A stretch of 64,000 nt of DNA from Stutzerimonas stutzeri (GTDB taxonomy: Bacteria > Pseudomonadota > Gammaproteobacteria > Pseudomonadales > Pseudomonadaceae), in the NCBI RefSeq assembly GCF_015291885.1, contig NZ_CP036186.1, forward strand, positions 310,001-374,000, given 5' to 3'. Positions 8,748 through 20,356 of the stretch are shown piece by piece. The notes under the pieces were generated by a model. That model was given only the letters and a program-made list of their open reading frames with translations. It had not been told where the DNA came from and ran no database searches. Made by a program: the position numbers and the translations under genes. Numbering within the stretch: position 1 is the stretch's first letter; every line of letters begins with the position of its first letter.

Positions 8748-9926
8748 ATGCAAAGCCTGGCGATCATCGGCGGCGGGCTGGTCGGCGCCAGTCTCGCGCT
8801 GGCGCTGCAGGACGGTGCGCGCCAGCGCGGCTGGCGCATTCACCTGATCGAGCCGTTCGAGCCGGGCCACGAGTACCAGCCGAGCTATGACGCGCGCTCT
8901 ACGGCTTTGTCCTACGGCACCCGAATGATCTACCAGCGCCTTGGCCTATGGGCGCGCATCGCCGAGCGCGCCGAGCCGATTCGGCGCATTCACGTGTCCG
9001 AGCGCGGGGGTTTTGGTGCGGCGCGGCTGGATTGCGAACGCGAAGGCGTCGAAGCACTGGGTTACGTGGTCGAGAACGCCTGGATCGGCCAATGCCTTTG
9101 GCAGGCGCTGGATGACGAAGTGGTAATCCGTCACTGTCCCGCCGAGGTCGAACGTCTGGAGCCCTGCGCGGCGGGGTATCGGCTGAGCTTTACCGACGGC
9201 CAGCGGTTGGAGTGCGACTTGACCGTACTTGCCGATGGCGGTCGTTCCGGGCTGCGCGAGCAGCTTGGCATTCATGTGTCGCGAAGGCCTTACGGCCAGA
9301 CCGCGCTTATTGCCAATATCACACCGGGTAAGCCGCATGACGGGCTAGCCTTCGAACGCTTCACAGAAGATGGTCCGATGGCATTGCTGCCGCTGCAAGA
9401 TGATCGCTGTGCACTGGTTTGGACGCGATCCCAGGACGACGCCGCACGTTTGGCGCAAGCGCACGAGGCGGTGTTCCTTGCCGAGCTGCAAGAAGCATTT
9501 GGCTATCGCCTGGGCACCTTGCAGCAGGTCGGTGCCCGGCATCTGTATCCGTTGACACTGATCGAGGCCGAAGAGCAGGTGCGCTCGGGCCTGGTGGTAT
9601 TGGGAAATGCGGCCCACAGCCTGCACCCGATCGCCGGCCAAGGCTACAACCTGTCGCTGCGCGATGTGGATGCGCTGAGTGTCGCCTTGCTGCGCAGCGA
9701 CGCAGCGCTAGGCGAGCTGGCGGTGCTGCAGGAGTACGCCCGCAGGCAGCGCTTCGATCAACGCATGACCGTCGGCTTTTCTGATCAGGTCACCCGGCTG
9801 TTTGGTGATTCCGGTCGGCTGGTTTCGGCCGGTCGCAATCTTGGGTTGCTCGGCCTGGACCTGACGCCTGCCGCTAAGCGCTGGTTCGCGCGTCAGGCCA
9901 TGGGCCTGGGGACTCGTGCTGGCTGA
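8748..9926 (+). CDS. ubiH: 2-octaprenyl-6-methoxyphenol hydroxylase
   Basis: A 392-residue FAD monooxygenase of ubiquinone biosynthesis. It has the N-terminal dinucleotide fold IIGGGLVGASLALAL, the NADPH/FAD motif VLADGGRSGLREQLG at about residue 160, and the ribityl-binding motif GNAAHSLHPIAGQGYNLSLRD at about residue 290. These are the three signatures of the UbiH/UbiI/UbiF family. The position directly after pepP supports ubiH. It acts on membrane-bound prenylated intermediates together with the Ubi complex. Confidence 0.93.
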   Translation: MQSLAIIGGGLVGASLALALQDGARQRGWRIHLIEPFEPGHEYQPSYDARSTALSYGTRMIYQRLGLWARIAERAEPIRRIHVSERGGFGAARLDCEREGVEALGYVVENAWIGQCLWQALDDEVVIRHCPAEVERLEPCAAGYRLSFTDGQRLECDLTVLADGGRSGLREQLGIHVSRRPYGQTALIANITPGKPHDGLAFERFTEDGPMALLPLQDDRCALVWTRSQDDAARLAQAHEAVFLAELQEAFGYRLGTLQQVGARHLYPLTLIEAEEQVRSGLVVLGNAAHSLHPIAGQGYNLSLRDVDALSVALLRSDAALGELAVLQEYARRQRFDQRMTVGFSDQVTRLFGDSGRLVSAGRNLGLLGLDLTPAAKRWFARQAMGLGTRAG

Positions 9927-9950
9927 AGCGCCGCAACAAAAGGACTTTGC

Positions 9951-10439
9951 ATGAGCGGCTCCCGATTGGCGCGTAAGGCCCGGTTTCTGCGTTGGGCTTT
10001 GAATTTCTATCCACCGTACATCGGTGCGGGCGTGCGGGTGCGACACATCAGCGCGGATCTGCGCCAGATTCAGGTCAAGATGGTGTTGCGCTGGTACAAC
10101 CGCAACTATGTCGGCACGCAATTCGGCGGTTCGCTGTATTCGATGGTCGACCCGTTCTTCGTGCTGATGCTGATGGAGAATCTCGGTCGCGATTACATCG
10201 TCTGGGACAAAGCGGCCAACATCGAATTCATCAGGCCGGGGCGTGGCGTGGTCTATGCCGATTTTGCTATCAGCGACAAACTGTTGGATGAGATCCGCGC
10301 GCACACGGCCGACGGCAGTAAGTACCAGCCCAGAATGCATGTTGAAGTGCGGGACGGCGAGGGCACACTGGTGGCACGGGTGCAGAAGACCCTCTACGTA
10401 CGACTCAAGCCGCGGGCGCGGCAGCCAGGAGAGAAGTGA
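9951..10439 (+). CDS. DUF4442 hot-dog-fold thioesterase-like protein
   Basis: A 162-residue protein of the DUF4442/PaaI-like hot-dog superfamily. Recognisable pieces are LRWYNRNYVGTQFGGSLYSM, which carries the Asn/Gly-rich helix-cap region, and NIEFIRPGRG on the central strand. Such proteins usually hydrolyse acyl-CoA or acyl-carrier thioesters. The gene lies between ubiH and the ubiI-like gene, and its stop overlaps the next start (TGATG), so it is translated with the ubiquinone genes. A role in quinone or lipid metabolism is inference only. Confidence 0.8.
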   Translation: MSGSRLARKARFLRWALNFYPPYIGAGVRVRHISADLRQIQVKMVLRWYNRNYVGTQFGGSLYSMVDPFFVLMLMENLGRDYIVWDKAANIEFIRPGRGVVYADFAISDKLLDEIRAHTADGSKYQPRMHVEVRDGEGTLVARVQKTLYVRLKPRARQPGEK

Positions 10440-11659
10440 TGCAAGCGGATCTGATCATCGTGGGTGCCGGTATGGTCGGCAGTACGCTGGCCCTCGCGCT
10501 CGAAGGTTGCGGGCTGGATATCGTCGTACTTGATGCGAGCTCGCTCGAGGTCGTCGAATTCGATCCGCAGTGCAGCTTCGAGCCGCGGGTCAGTGCGCTA
10601 TCCGCGGCCAGTCAACGGATCCTGCAGCGGGTCGGTGCCTGGCCGGGTATCGCCGCGCGCCGTGCAAGTCCCTACACGGATATGCATGTATGGGATGGTT
10701 CGGGCACCGGGCAGATTCATTTTTCCGCCGAAACCGTACATGCCGAAGTGCTTGGGCATATCGTCGAGAACCGCGTGGTGCAGGATGCGCTGTTGGACAC
10801 CATGCAGAGTCATGGTCAGGTGCGTTTGCTTGGCAACGCGCGCGTCGAGCAACTGCTACGCACCACCGACGGCTGGCGGCTGACGCTTGTCGACGGCCGC
10901 GAGCTGTGCACCCCATTGGTGATCGCAGCGGACGGCGCCAATTCCGCGATACGTCGCCTTGCAGGCTGCGAAACCCGTGAGTGGGACTATCTACACCAGG
11001 CGATCGTCACCAGCGTGCGCTGCAGCGAGCCGCACCAGCGCACCGCCTGGCAGCGCTTTACCGATCACGGCCCACTGGCCTTCCTGCCGCTGGAGCGCGA
11101 TGGCAATCACCACTGGTGCTCGATCGTCTGGTCGGTTACCGAGGCCGAAGCCACACGCTTGATGGCGCTGGACGATGTGGCGTTCCGTGCGGCGCTGGGC
11201 CGCACCTTCGAGGAGCGCCTAGGCGAGGTGCTCGAAGCCGATCCGCGGTTGTGCATACCGCTGCGCCAGCGCCATGCCAAGCGTTATGTGCAGCCGGGGC
11301 TGGCGCTGATCGGCGACGCCGCGCATACCATTCATCCGCTGGCAGGGCAGGGCGTTAACCTTGGCCTGCTGGATGCCGCCGTGCTGGCCGAGGTGATCAG
11401 GGCGGCTGTCGTACGTGGCGAGCGGGTGGCCGATGTGCAGGTGCTGAGCCGTTTCGAGCGCCGTCGTATGCCGCACAACCTGGCGATGATGGCAGCCATG
11501 GAAGGCTTCGAGCGGTTGTTCCAGGCCGATCCGCTGCCGCTGCGCTGGTTGCGCAACACCGGTTTGAAGGTGGTGCAGGCGCTGCCGGAAGCGAAGGCGG
11601 TTTTCGTTCGTCAGGCGCTCGGGCTGAGTGGCGATCTGCCGGAGCTGGCGCGGCCCTGA
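10439..11659 (+). CDS. ubiI: UbiI/VisC-type ubiquinone biosynthesis hydroxylase
   Basis: A 406-residue FAD-dependent monooxygenase, paralogous to UbiH. It has LIIVGAGMVGSTLALALEG at the N-terminus, VIAADGANSAIRRLAG near residue 160, and IGDAAHTIHPLAGQGVNLGL near residue 290. The arrangement ubiH-(DUF4442)-visC matches P. aeruginosa. It could carry out C5 or C6 ring hydroxylation; the regiospecificity cannot be fixed from sequence. I prefer ATG at 10439, with AGGAGAG upstream, over the GTG one codon earlier. Confidence 0.87.
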   Translation: MQADLIIVGAGMVGSTLALALEGCGLDIVVLDASSLEVVEFDPQCSFEPRVSALSAASQRILQRVGAWPGIAARRASPYTDMHVWDGSGTGQIHFSAETVHAEVLGHIVENRVVQDALLDTMQSHGQVRLLGNARVEQLLRTTDGWRLTLVDGRELCTPLVIAADGANSAIRRLAGCETREWDYLHQAIVTSVRCSEPHQRTAWQRFTDHGPLAFLPLERDGNHHWCSIVWSVTEAEATRLMALDDVAFRAALGRTFEERLGEVLEADPRLCIPLRQRHAKRYVQPGLALIGDAAHTIHPLAGQGVNLGLLDAAVLAEVIRAAVVRGERVADVQVLSRFERRRMPHNLAMMAAMEGFERLFQADPLPLRWLRNTGLKVVQALPEAKAVFVRQALGLSGDLPELARP

Positions 11660-11711
11660 TAGCAAATTGATATTTACAAAACATTACCTGCACGATTTGT
11701 CGCATTGAGAA

Positions 11712-11735
11712 GGTAAATAACATTCACTACTATTC
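11712..11735 (+). promoter_or_regulatory. possible Fur box upstream of the iron receptor gene
   Basis: An AT-rich segment beginning GGTAAATAACATTCACTAC lies about 35-57 bases before the receptor ATG and partly resembles the Fur consensus. The match is loose. It is flagged because the downstream genes encode ferric-iron uptake. Confidence 0.3.
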
Positions 11736-11768
11736 AGCCTCTGTTTCAACTCACCAAGAGGCTGTTCC

Positions 11769-12770
11769 ATGCAGGCAAGCAAAGGTTTACTCGCCGCCCT
11801 GGCGCTCACGGCGCTATCGGGTGCTGTCCAGGCTGCCAACGAAGTAGTGGTTTACTCCTCGCGTATCGACGAGCTGATCAAGCCGGTATTCGACGCTTAC
11901 ACCGAGAAGACCGGCGTCGCGATCAAGTTCATCACCGACAAGGAAGCGCCGCTGATGGCCCGCATCAAGGCCGAAGGCGCGAACACCCCAGCGGATCTGC
12001 TGCTGACCGTCGATGGCGGCAACCTCTGGCAAGCCGAAGAAATGGGCATCCTGCAACCGCTCAATTCCCAAGTCGTTAAAGACAATATTCCTGCGCAATA
12101 CCGTTCCTCCAGCGATTCCTGGACCGGCCTGTCGCTGCGCGCACGGACCATCGTTTACTCCCCTGAGCGGGTCAAGGATGGTGAGCTGACCACTTATGAG
12201 GCACTGGCCGACAAGAACTGGGAAGGCCGCCTGTGCCTGCGCACCAGCAAGAAGGTCTACAACCAGTCGCTGACTGCGACGATGATCGAGACCCATGGTG
12301 CTGAGAAGACCGAGCAGATCATCAAGGGCTGGGTGAACAACCTCGCCACCGACGTGTTCGCCGATGACAATTCGGTGGTCATGGCAGTCGACGCCGGGCA
12401 GTGCGATGTCGGCATCGTCAACACCTATTACTACGGTCGTCTGCACGCGCAGAACCCGCAGCTCAAACCCAGACTGTTCTGGCCGAACCAGGAAGACCGC
12501 GGCGTGCATGTGAATCTGTCCGGCATCGGCTTGACCAAGCACGCGCCTAACCCTGATGCCGCCCGCAAGCTGGTGGAGTGGATGACCAGTGCCGAGGCGC
12601 AGAACATCTTCGCCGATGCCAACATGGAGTTCCCGGCCAACCCGAGCGTGAAGCCGTCTGCCGAAGTGGCGACCTGGGGCGAGTTCAAGGCCGATACCAT
12701 CCCGGTGGAAGTGGCTGGCAAGCGTCAGGCCGAAGCCATCAAGCTGATGGATCGCGCCGGCTGGAACTGA
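11769..12770 (+). CDS. fbpA: Fe(III) ABC transporter periplasmic receptor (FbpA/FutA type)
   Basis: A 333-residue protein. The signal peptide (about residues 1-22, ending AVQAA) leads into the mature start [19 protein letters not shown]. The iron-binding region includes [26 protein letters not shown] segments (about residues 197-218), VNTYYYGRL with the paired tyrosines that bind Fe(III), and [15 protein letters not shown]. It delivers ferric iron to the permease encoded downstream. A terminator-like hairpin follows the gene. The equivalent locus in P. aeruginosa also sits beside gcvT. No ATPase gene is adjacent. Confidence 0.9.
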   Translation: MQASKGLLAALALTALSGAVQAANEVVVYSSRIDELIKPVFDAYTEKTGVAIKFITDKEAPLMARIKAEGANTPADLLLTVDGGNLWQAEEMGILQPLNSQVVKDNIPAQYRSSSDSWTGLSLRARTIVYSPERVKDGELTTYEALADKNWEGRLCLRTSKKVYNQSLTATMIETHGAEKTEQIIKGWVNNLATDVFADDNSVVMAVDAGQCDVGIVNTYYYGRLHAQNPQLKPRLFWPNQEDRGVHVNLSGIGLTKHAPNPDAARKLVEWMTSAEAQNIFADANMEFPANPSVKPSAEVATWGEFKADTIPVEVAGKRQAEAIKLMDRAGWN

Positions 12771-12840
12771 TCAGCCCGCCGCGGTTCCAGCGGTGACGTG
12801 CGGCGCGAGCTGCCACGTTCGCCGCTGCGGTTATACTCGG

Positions 12841-12873
12841 CGCCCCGGCCTGGTCCGGGGCGTTGTCTTTTTT
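12841..12873 (+). terminator. Rho-independent terminator/attenuator between iron receptor and permease
   Basis: A stem CGCCCCGG/CCGGGGCG with a 6-base loop is followed by a T-rich tract. It ends 15 bases before the permease start, so it probably lowers permease expression relative to the receptor. Confidence 0.85.
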
Positions 12874-12888
12874 GCTTCCGAGGCTTGA

Positions 12889-14505
12889 GTGTCCCATCCC
12901 GTCGAGCGCCGCTGGTATCCCATCACTTTCGCTGTTGCGGCGTTGGTATTGCTGCCGCTGAGCATTCTGCTGTTCAGCTGGGGCACGATCGACCGTGAAA
13001 TCTGGGCGCATCTATGGGATACGCAGATGCCCCGCCTATTGGGGAACACGCTGACGCTGGTCCTGGGCGTGGGCACCGGGGTGGTCGTGCTCGGTGTCAG
13101 CCTGGCCTGGCTGACGGCGCTGTGTGAGTTTCCCGGTCGTCGGTGGCTGGATTGGGCACTGATGCTGCCTTTCGCGATTCCCGCCTATGTGCTGGCTTTC
13201 GTCTTCATCGGTCTGCTGGATTTCTCGGGGCCGGTGCAGAGTCTCGCGCGGGACTGGTTTGGTAGCGGCGTCCGCTTTCCGCGGGTGCGCTCGACCGGTG
13301 GCGTCATTGCGGTGCTGGTACTGGTGTTCTATCCCTACGTCTATTTGCTGGCGCGCTCGGCGTTTCTCGCTCAGGGCAAGGGGCTGATGGAGGCGGCACG
13401 GGTACTTGGCCAATCGCCTTGGCAGGCGTTCTGGCGGGTGGCATTACCGATGGCGCGTCCAGCCATCGGCGCCGGCCTGGCCCTGGCGATGATGGAAACC
13501 CTGGCTGACTTTGGCGCGGTATCAGTGTTCAACTTCGATACCTTCACCACAGCCATTTACAAGACCTGGTACGGGTTCTTCAGCCTCACCAGCGCCACCC
13601 AGCTGGCCAGTCTGTTGCTGCTTGCGGTGATGTTGGTGCTCTACGGCGAACGCCGTGCACGCGGTGCGGCGCGACCGGCCAGCGAGCGAGCGCGTTCTGC
13701 AGCGCTCTACCGGCTAACCGGCGTGAAGGCTTTTGCCGCCAGTGCCTGGTGCGGGCTGGTGTTCATGTGCGCGTTTGTCATTCCGGTGCTGCAGCTGCTC
13801 GCGTGGCTCTGGCAGCGAGGACGCTTCGACCTCGATGAGCGCTATGCGGGGCTAATTCTGCACACCCTGTATCTTGGCGGCATGGCTGCGCTGATCACCG
13901 TGACGGTGGCGCTGTTGCTGGCCTTCGCCCGGCGGCAGGCGCCGGTGCGCTCGATCCGCAGTGCGGTCAGCCTGGCCAATCTCGGTTACGCCTTGCCGGG
14001 CTCGGTGCTGGCGGTATCGATCATGCTGGCGTTCAGTTATCTCGACCGGCACATGGTGATGCCGCTTTCCAGCTGGCTTGGCGGTGCTGGCAAACCGATC
14101 CTGCTTGGCAGCCTCGGGGCCTTGCTGCTGGCCTATCTGATCCGTTTCATGGCGGTCGCGTTCGGGCCGCTGGAGAACGCCCTGGCACGGATTCGCCCGT
14201 CGCTGCCGCAGGCGTCACGCAGTCTGGGGGTCGGTGGCCCAGCGTTGTTCTTCCGTGTCTACTTGCCGTTGCTGCTGCCCGGCACCCTGAGCGCCGCGCT
14301 TTTGGTGTTCGTCGATGTTCTCAAGGAAATGCCGGCTACTCTGCTGATGCGTCCCTTTGGCTGGGACACGCTGGCGGTACGGATTTTCGAGATGACCAGT
14401 GAGGGGGAGTGGGCCCGTGCCTCGCTGCCGGCGCTGACTCTGGTGTTGGTTGGATTATTGCCTGTTGTGCTGCTGATTCGCCGCTCGGCAAGGCGGCCCG
14501 GCTAG
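12889..14505 (+). CDS. fbpB: Fe(III) ABC transporter permease (fused double-domain FbpB type)
   Basis: A 538-residue inner-membrane protein with about 12 hydrophobic segments forming two BinPDT-type permease halves. Each half carries an EAA-like cytoplasmic loop: EAARVLGQSPWQAFWRVALP at about residues 165-185, and a second at RSLGVGGPALFFRVYLPLLLPG. This is the fused architecture of FbpB/SfuB iron permeases. Translation probably starts at GTG 12889, with CGAGG 6 bases upstream. It is separated from the receptor gene by a terminator hairpin, and the next gene is gcvT. The cognate ATPase must be encoded elsewhere. Confidence 0.9.
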   Translation: MSHPVERRWYPITFAVAALVLLPLSILLFSWGTIDREIWAHLWDTQMPRLLGNTLTLVLGVGTGVVVLGVSLAWLTALCEFPGRRWLDWALMLPFAIPAYVLAFVFIGLLDFSGPVQSLARDWFGSGVRFPRVRSTGGVIAVLVLVFYPYVYLLARSAFLAQGKGLMEAARVLGQSPWQAFWRVALPMARPAIGAGLALAMMETLADFGAVSVFNFDTFTTAIYKTWYGFFSLTSATQLASLLLLAVMLVLYGERRARGAARPASERARSAALYRLTGVKAFAASAWCGLVFMCAFVIPVLQLLAWLWQRGRFDLDERYAGLILHTLYLGGMAALITVTVALLLAFARRQAPVRSIRSAVSLANLGYALPGSVLAVSIMLAFSYLDRHMVMPLSSWLGGAGKPILLGSLGALLLAYLIRFMAVAFGPLENALARIRPSLPQASRSLGVGGPALFFRVYLPLLLPGTLSAALLVFVDVLKEMPATLLMRPFGWDTLAVRIFEMTSEGEWARASLPALTLVLVGLLPVVLLIRRSARRPG

Positions 14506-14598
14506 CGGCATAGGTGATTCCAGTAGGCTGCTGTGCGAAGCAGGTCGGCTGTCGCTGGTTGCCGTTCTACCTCCAGTCTCCGCCCGCCTGAAGCGCCG

Positions 14599-14626
14599 TG
14601 ACCTGTCGCCACCTTGAGGCTACAAT
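14599..14626 (+). promoter_or_regulatory. possible gcvT promoter
   Basis: TGACCT (14599-14604) and TACAAT (14621-14626), spaced 16 bases, lie about 90 bases before the gcvT start. The -10 is good and the -35 moderate. No glycine riboswitch signature is seen in this leader. Confidence 0.4.
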
Positions 14627-14718
14627 GCGCGCCATTCGAAAGTCGCTGGTCCTGCGCGGGCCGGCTTTTACTGGCTTTTCCAATGCCGATTCGGCGACCT
14701 GCCCAGAAGGAGACACCC

Positions 14719-15801
14719 ATGGGTCAGCGTACTCCCCTCTACGATCAGCACCTTGCGCTTGGCGCCAAAATGGTCGATTTCGGTGGCTGGGACATGCCAC
14801 TGCATTACGGTTCCCAGGTGGAAGAACATCATCAGGTGCGACGTGACTGCGGGGTGTTCGACGTTTCGCACATGACCGTCGTCGATGTAGCCGGCGAGCA
14901 AGGCACCGCCTATCTGCAGCACCTGCTGGCCAATGATGTGGCGCGGCTGAAGAGCACAGGCCGGGCACTATATAGCGCCATGCTCAACGAGCGCGGCGGC
15001 GTGATCGACGATCTGATCGTCTACCTCACCGACTGGGGCTACCGCCTGGTGGTCAATGCCAGCACCCGCGACAAGGATCTGGCGTGGATGCAAACTCAGG
15101 CAGAAGGGTTCGCCGTTGAAGTGAAGGAGCGTCCAGAGCTGGCAATGCTGGCTATTCAGGGGCCTCACGCGCGGGCTCGTACCGCCGAACTGCTCAACCA
15201 GACCCGGGCTGGATTGGTCCATGAACTCAAGCCGTTCCAAGGAATGGCCGATGGCGACTGGTTTATCGGCCGGACCGGTTATACCGGCGAGGATGGGCTG
15301 GAAATCATTCTGCCGGCCGATCAGGCGCCGGACTTCCTCAGCGAACTGGTCGGCGCCGGTATCTCCCCCATCGGCCTCGGCGCACGCGACACCCTGCGTC
15401 TGGAGGCTGGGCTGAACCTGTACGGTCAGGACATGAACGAGGATATCTCGCCGCTGGCTGCCAACATGGGCTGGACCATTGCCTGGGAACCGAGTGATCG
15501 CGATTTCGTTGGCCGTGCTGCATTGGAACAGGAGCGGGCGCGTGACGATCTGCCAAAGCTGGTCGGGCTTGTTCTCGAAGAGCGGGGCGTGCTGCGTGCC
15601 CATCAGGTAGTGCGGGTGAATGGTGCCGGCGACGGCGAAATCACCAGTGGCAGTTTTTCTCCTACGCTTGGCAAGTCCATTGCCTTGGCCCGTGTGCCCG
15701 CTGGCACCGCTGAGCGCGCGGAGGTGGAGATTCGTGGCAAGTGGTACCCGGTGCGCGTCGTGCAGCCGACATTCGTGCGGCACGGCAAGGTACTGGTGTA
15801 A
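14719..15801 (+). CDS. gcvT: glycine cleavage system T protein (aminomethyltransferase)
   Basis: A 360-residue tetrahydrofolate-dependent enzyme. It releases ammonia from the aminomethyl-lipoyl arm of H protein and makes 5,10-methylene-THF. Motifs include [20 protein letters not shown], the catalytic-region [27 protein letters not shown], and [20 protein letters not shown]. The ATG at 14719 is preceded by AGAAGGAGA. An upstream in-frame extension from 14614 would not resemble GcvT. First gene of the gcvTHP set. Confidence 0.96.
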   Translation: MGQRTPLYDQHLALGAKMVDFGGWDMPLHYGSQVEEHHQVRRDCGVFDVSHMTVVDVAGEQGTAYLQHLLANDVARLKSTGRALYSAMLNERGGVIDDLIVYLTDWGYRLVVNASTRDKDLAWMQTQAEGFAVEVKERPELAMLAIQGPHARARTAELLNQTRAGLVHELKPFQGMADGDWFIGRTGYTGEDGLEIILPADQAPDFLSELVGAGISPIGLGARDTLRLEAGLNLYGQDMNEDISPLAANMGWTIAWEPSDRDFVGRAALEQERARDDLPKLVGLVLEERGVLRAHQVVRVNGAGDGEITSGSFSPTLGKSIALARVPAGTAERAEVEIRGKWYPVRVVQPTFVRHGKVLV

Positions 15802-15853
15802 ATTCGACCGACTGTTTTGCGCGACTGCTGTCAACAGCCTTGAGGACACAACA

Positions 15854-16243
15854 ATGAGTGATATCCCCAGCGATCTGCGTTACGCCGCCAGCCACGAGTG
15901 GGCCCGTCTCGAAGCGGACGGCAGCATCACCGTCGGCATTTCCGATCACGCCCAGGAAGCGCTGGGGGATGTGGTCTACGTCGAGCTGCCCGAGGTCGGG
16001 CGCCAGCTCAATGCCGGCCAGGAAGCTGGTGTGGTCGAGTCGGTGAAAGCCGCGTCCGACATTTACGCGCCGGTTTCCGGTGAGGTGATCGCGATCAACG
16101 AGGCGCTGGCCGATTCGCCGGAGCTTGTCAATAGCGACGCCTATGGCAGCTGGTTCTTCCGCCTGCAGCCGAGCGACCCGGCGGAGCTGGACAAGCTGCT
16201 CGACGCAGCCGCTTACCAGGCCGCCTGCGACGCCGACGCCTAA
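15854..16243 (+). CDS. gcvH: glycine cleavage system H protein
   Basis: A 129-residue lipoyl carrier that shuttles the aminomethyl group between P, T and L proteins. The lipoylated lysine is K65 in the motif [15 protein letters not shown]. The fold-defining [19 protein letters not shown] precedes it. A TGAGGA RBS lies upstream of the ATG at 15854, 52 bases after gcvT. A strong terminator follows the gene, so gcvP transcription relies on read-through or its own promoter. Confidence 0.97.
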   Translation: MSDIPSDLRYAASHEWARLEADGSITVGISDHAQEALGDVVYVELPEVGRQLNAGQEAGVVESVKAASDIYAPVSGEVIAINEALADSPELVNSDAYGSWFFRLQPSDPAELDKLLDAAAYQAACDADA

Positions 16244-16254
16244 GCATCATCCGC

Positions 16255-16287
16255 AAAAGCCCCGCTCTGTCGGGGCTTTTGTTTTTT
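16255..16287 (+). terminator. Rho-independent terminator between gcvH and gcvP
   Basis: AAAAGCCCCG pairs with CGGGGCTTTT across a 6-base loop, followed by GTTTTTT. It lies 16 bases before the gcvP start, inside the gcv gene set. Confidence 0.9.
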
Positions 16288-16302
16288 CCGAGAGTAGCGA
16301 CC

Positions 16303-19179
<2,877 letters not shown>

Positions 19180-19300
19180 AGCGCTCTGCAAGCGCAAGCC
19201 TGGAATCCAAGTATTACGAGGGTTTCAGGCTACGCGTTCAGGATGGATGCCGGGCTTCAAGTCCAGAGGGGGCACGCTCGCCGGATCGGTATAGCGTGAT

Positions 19301-19328
19301 CCTTCCTTCCTTCTCCTTCCTTCCTTCC
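19301..19328. repeat. CCTT-type short tandem repeat
   Basis: Near-perfect tandem CCTT/CTTC units on the plus strand, with one interruption, give a 28-base pure pyrimidine tract. It lies in the 271-base gap between gcvP and engB. Confidence 0.8.
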
Positions 19329-19371
19329 GGCTGGCTTGCACCCCGTTCTCTTTCGCATTTCGTCCCGCATA

Positions 19372-19436
19372 GGGTGGATGCGCTTTTCAATTCCCTACCG
19401 CAGAACCCTCGGTGGCTTGATAAGCGCAACCCATCC
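19372..19436. repeat. imperfect inverted repeat (possible REP/MITE-like remnant)
   Basis: GGGTGGATGCGCTT at 19372-19385 is mirrored by AAGCGCAACCCATCC at 19422-19436. It resembles the dispersed 'tagggtgg' hairpin repeats common in this genus, and also the start of the repeat at 59787 in this window. It lies at the gcvP/engB junction. Confidence 0.55.
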
Positions 19437-19450
19437 AGCGGCTGACTGGC

Positions 19451-20089
19451 TCAGGCTTCAGGCTCTTGCTCATCCAGCAGGCCCAGCCAGTTAGCCAGCA
19501 CCAATTGGGCTTCCTCGATTCCCTGACGCTTGGGTGCGGAGAACAGCTGCACGCTGACCTCTTCGCCCCATGTCTGGCGAATATCTCGCTGAATGGTCAG
19601 CAGCGCGGTCTTGGCGGCGCCAAAGGCCAGTTTGTCTGATTTTGTCAGAAGGATATGTAACGGCATCTGACTGGCGTTGGACCAGTCGAGCATCATACGG
19701 TCAAACTCCGTCAGAGGATGGCGAATATCCATCATCAGGAACACGCCGGCCAGGCTCTCACGGCTGCCCAGGTAAGCTTCCAGGTGGCGCTGCCAGTGCT
19801 GCTTGAGTGGAATCGGTACCTTGGCATAGCCGTAACCGGGCAGGTCGACCAGTCGGCGCTCGTCATCGAGGCGGAAAAAATTGAGCAGCTGCGTACGGCC
19901 AGGTGTCTTGGAGGTACGTGCCAGATTGGCGTGGGTCAGCGTGTTCAGCGCGCTAGACTTGCCCGCGTTAGAGCGGCCGGCGAAGGCTACTTCCAGACCC
20001 TCGTCGGCCGGGCACTGATCGACCTTGGCGGCGCTGATCATGAAGGAGGCCTGTTGGCAAAGGCCGAGAATCGGGTTTTTCGGTAGCAT
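19451..20089 (-). CDS. engB: ribosome biogenesis GTPase EngB/YsxC
   Basis: A 212-residue GTPase needed for large ribosomal subunit assembly. The G motifs are in order: G1 GRSNAGKSS near residue 37, G3 [12 protein letters not shown]4 LLTKSDKL, and a C-terminal G5-like FSAPKRQG. I chose ATG at 20089 because [16 protein letters not shown] is the usual EngB start, whereas 20122 would add 11 atypical residues. It is divergent from cytochrome c4, as in other pseudomonads. Downstream, where polA would be expected, lies gcvP instead. Confidence 0.93.
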   Translation of the reverse strand: MLPKNPILGLCQQASFMISAAKVDQCPADEGLEVAFAGRSNAGKSSALNTLTHANLARTSKTPGRTQLLNFFRLDDERRLVDLPGYGYAKVPIPLKQHWQRHLEAYLGSRESLAGVFLMMDIRHPLTEFDRMMLDWSNASQMPLHILLTKSDKLAFGAAKTALLTIQRDIRQTWGEEVSVQLFSAPKRQGIEEAQLVLANWLGLLDEQEPEA

Positions 20090-20132
20090 GGTCGTTCCGG
20101 TGAGTGCGCGCAGGTGCGGCAATGGTTCGTTT

Positions 20133-20158
20133 CCGTTTCAGAAACGGGAGTATATAAT
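20133..20158 (+). promoter_or_regulatory. cytochrome c4 promoter with overlapping palindrome
   Basis: A perfect TATAAT at 20153-20158 is preceded by a 15-base palindrome, CCGTTTC-A-GAAACGG (20133-20147), covering the expected -35 region. This looks like a promoter with an operator in the -35 position. The transcript would have a leader of about 190 bases before the c4 gene. Confidence 0.55.
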
Positions 20159-20356
20159 GCCGCAGTTTTTATGTGCGCTTTGGCCTGATATTGGGCCGCG
20201 CGTGGTTCCCAGTTTTGAGTCGGGTGCTGTGCGGTGGCGGTTGCCGCCTGATGCGAGTGCCCAGCGTGCCACTATAACGAGCGTCGCCCCGGCCGATGGC
20301 TGTGCGCGACCCGATGAGTTTCCCTTTCAAACCCTTAGCCGTAGTTGGATTAGCTG

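Noticed and set aside
7343-8839. 498-codon frame opposite pepP
   Set aside because: Complement of pepP, whose five metal ligands are intact; the antisense protein has no recognisable motifs.
14506-14718. Glycine riboswitch before gcvT
   Set aside because: The conserved tandem glycine aptamer motifs are not visible in this 213-base leader.
19180-19450. Spot 42/ErsA-type RNA downstream of engB
   Set aside because: In related genomes it lies between polA and engB. Here polA is absent and no matching sequence or terminator was seen.
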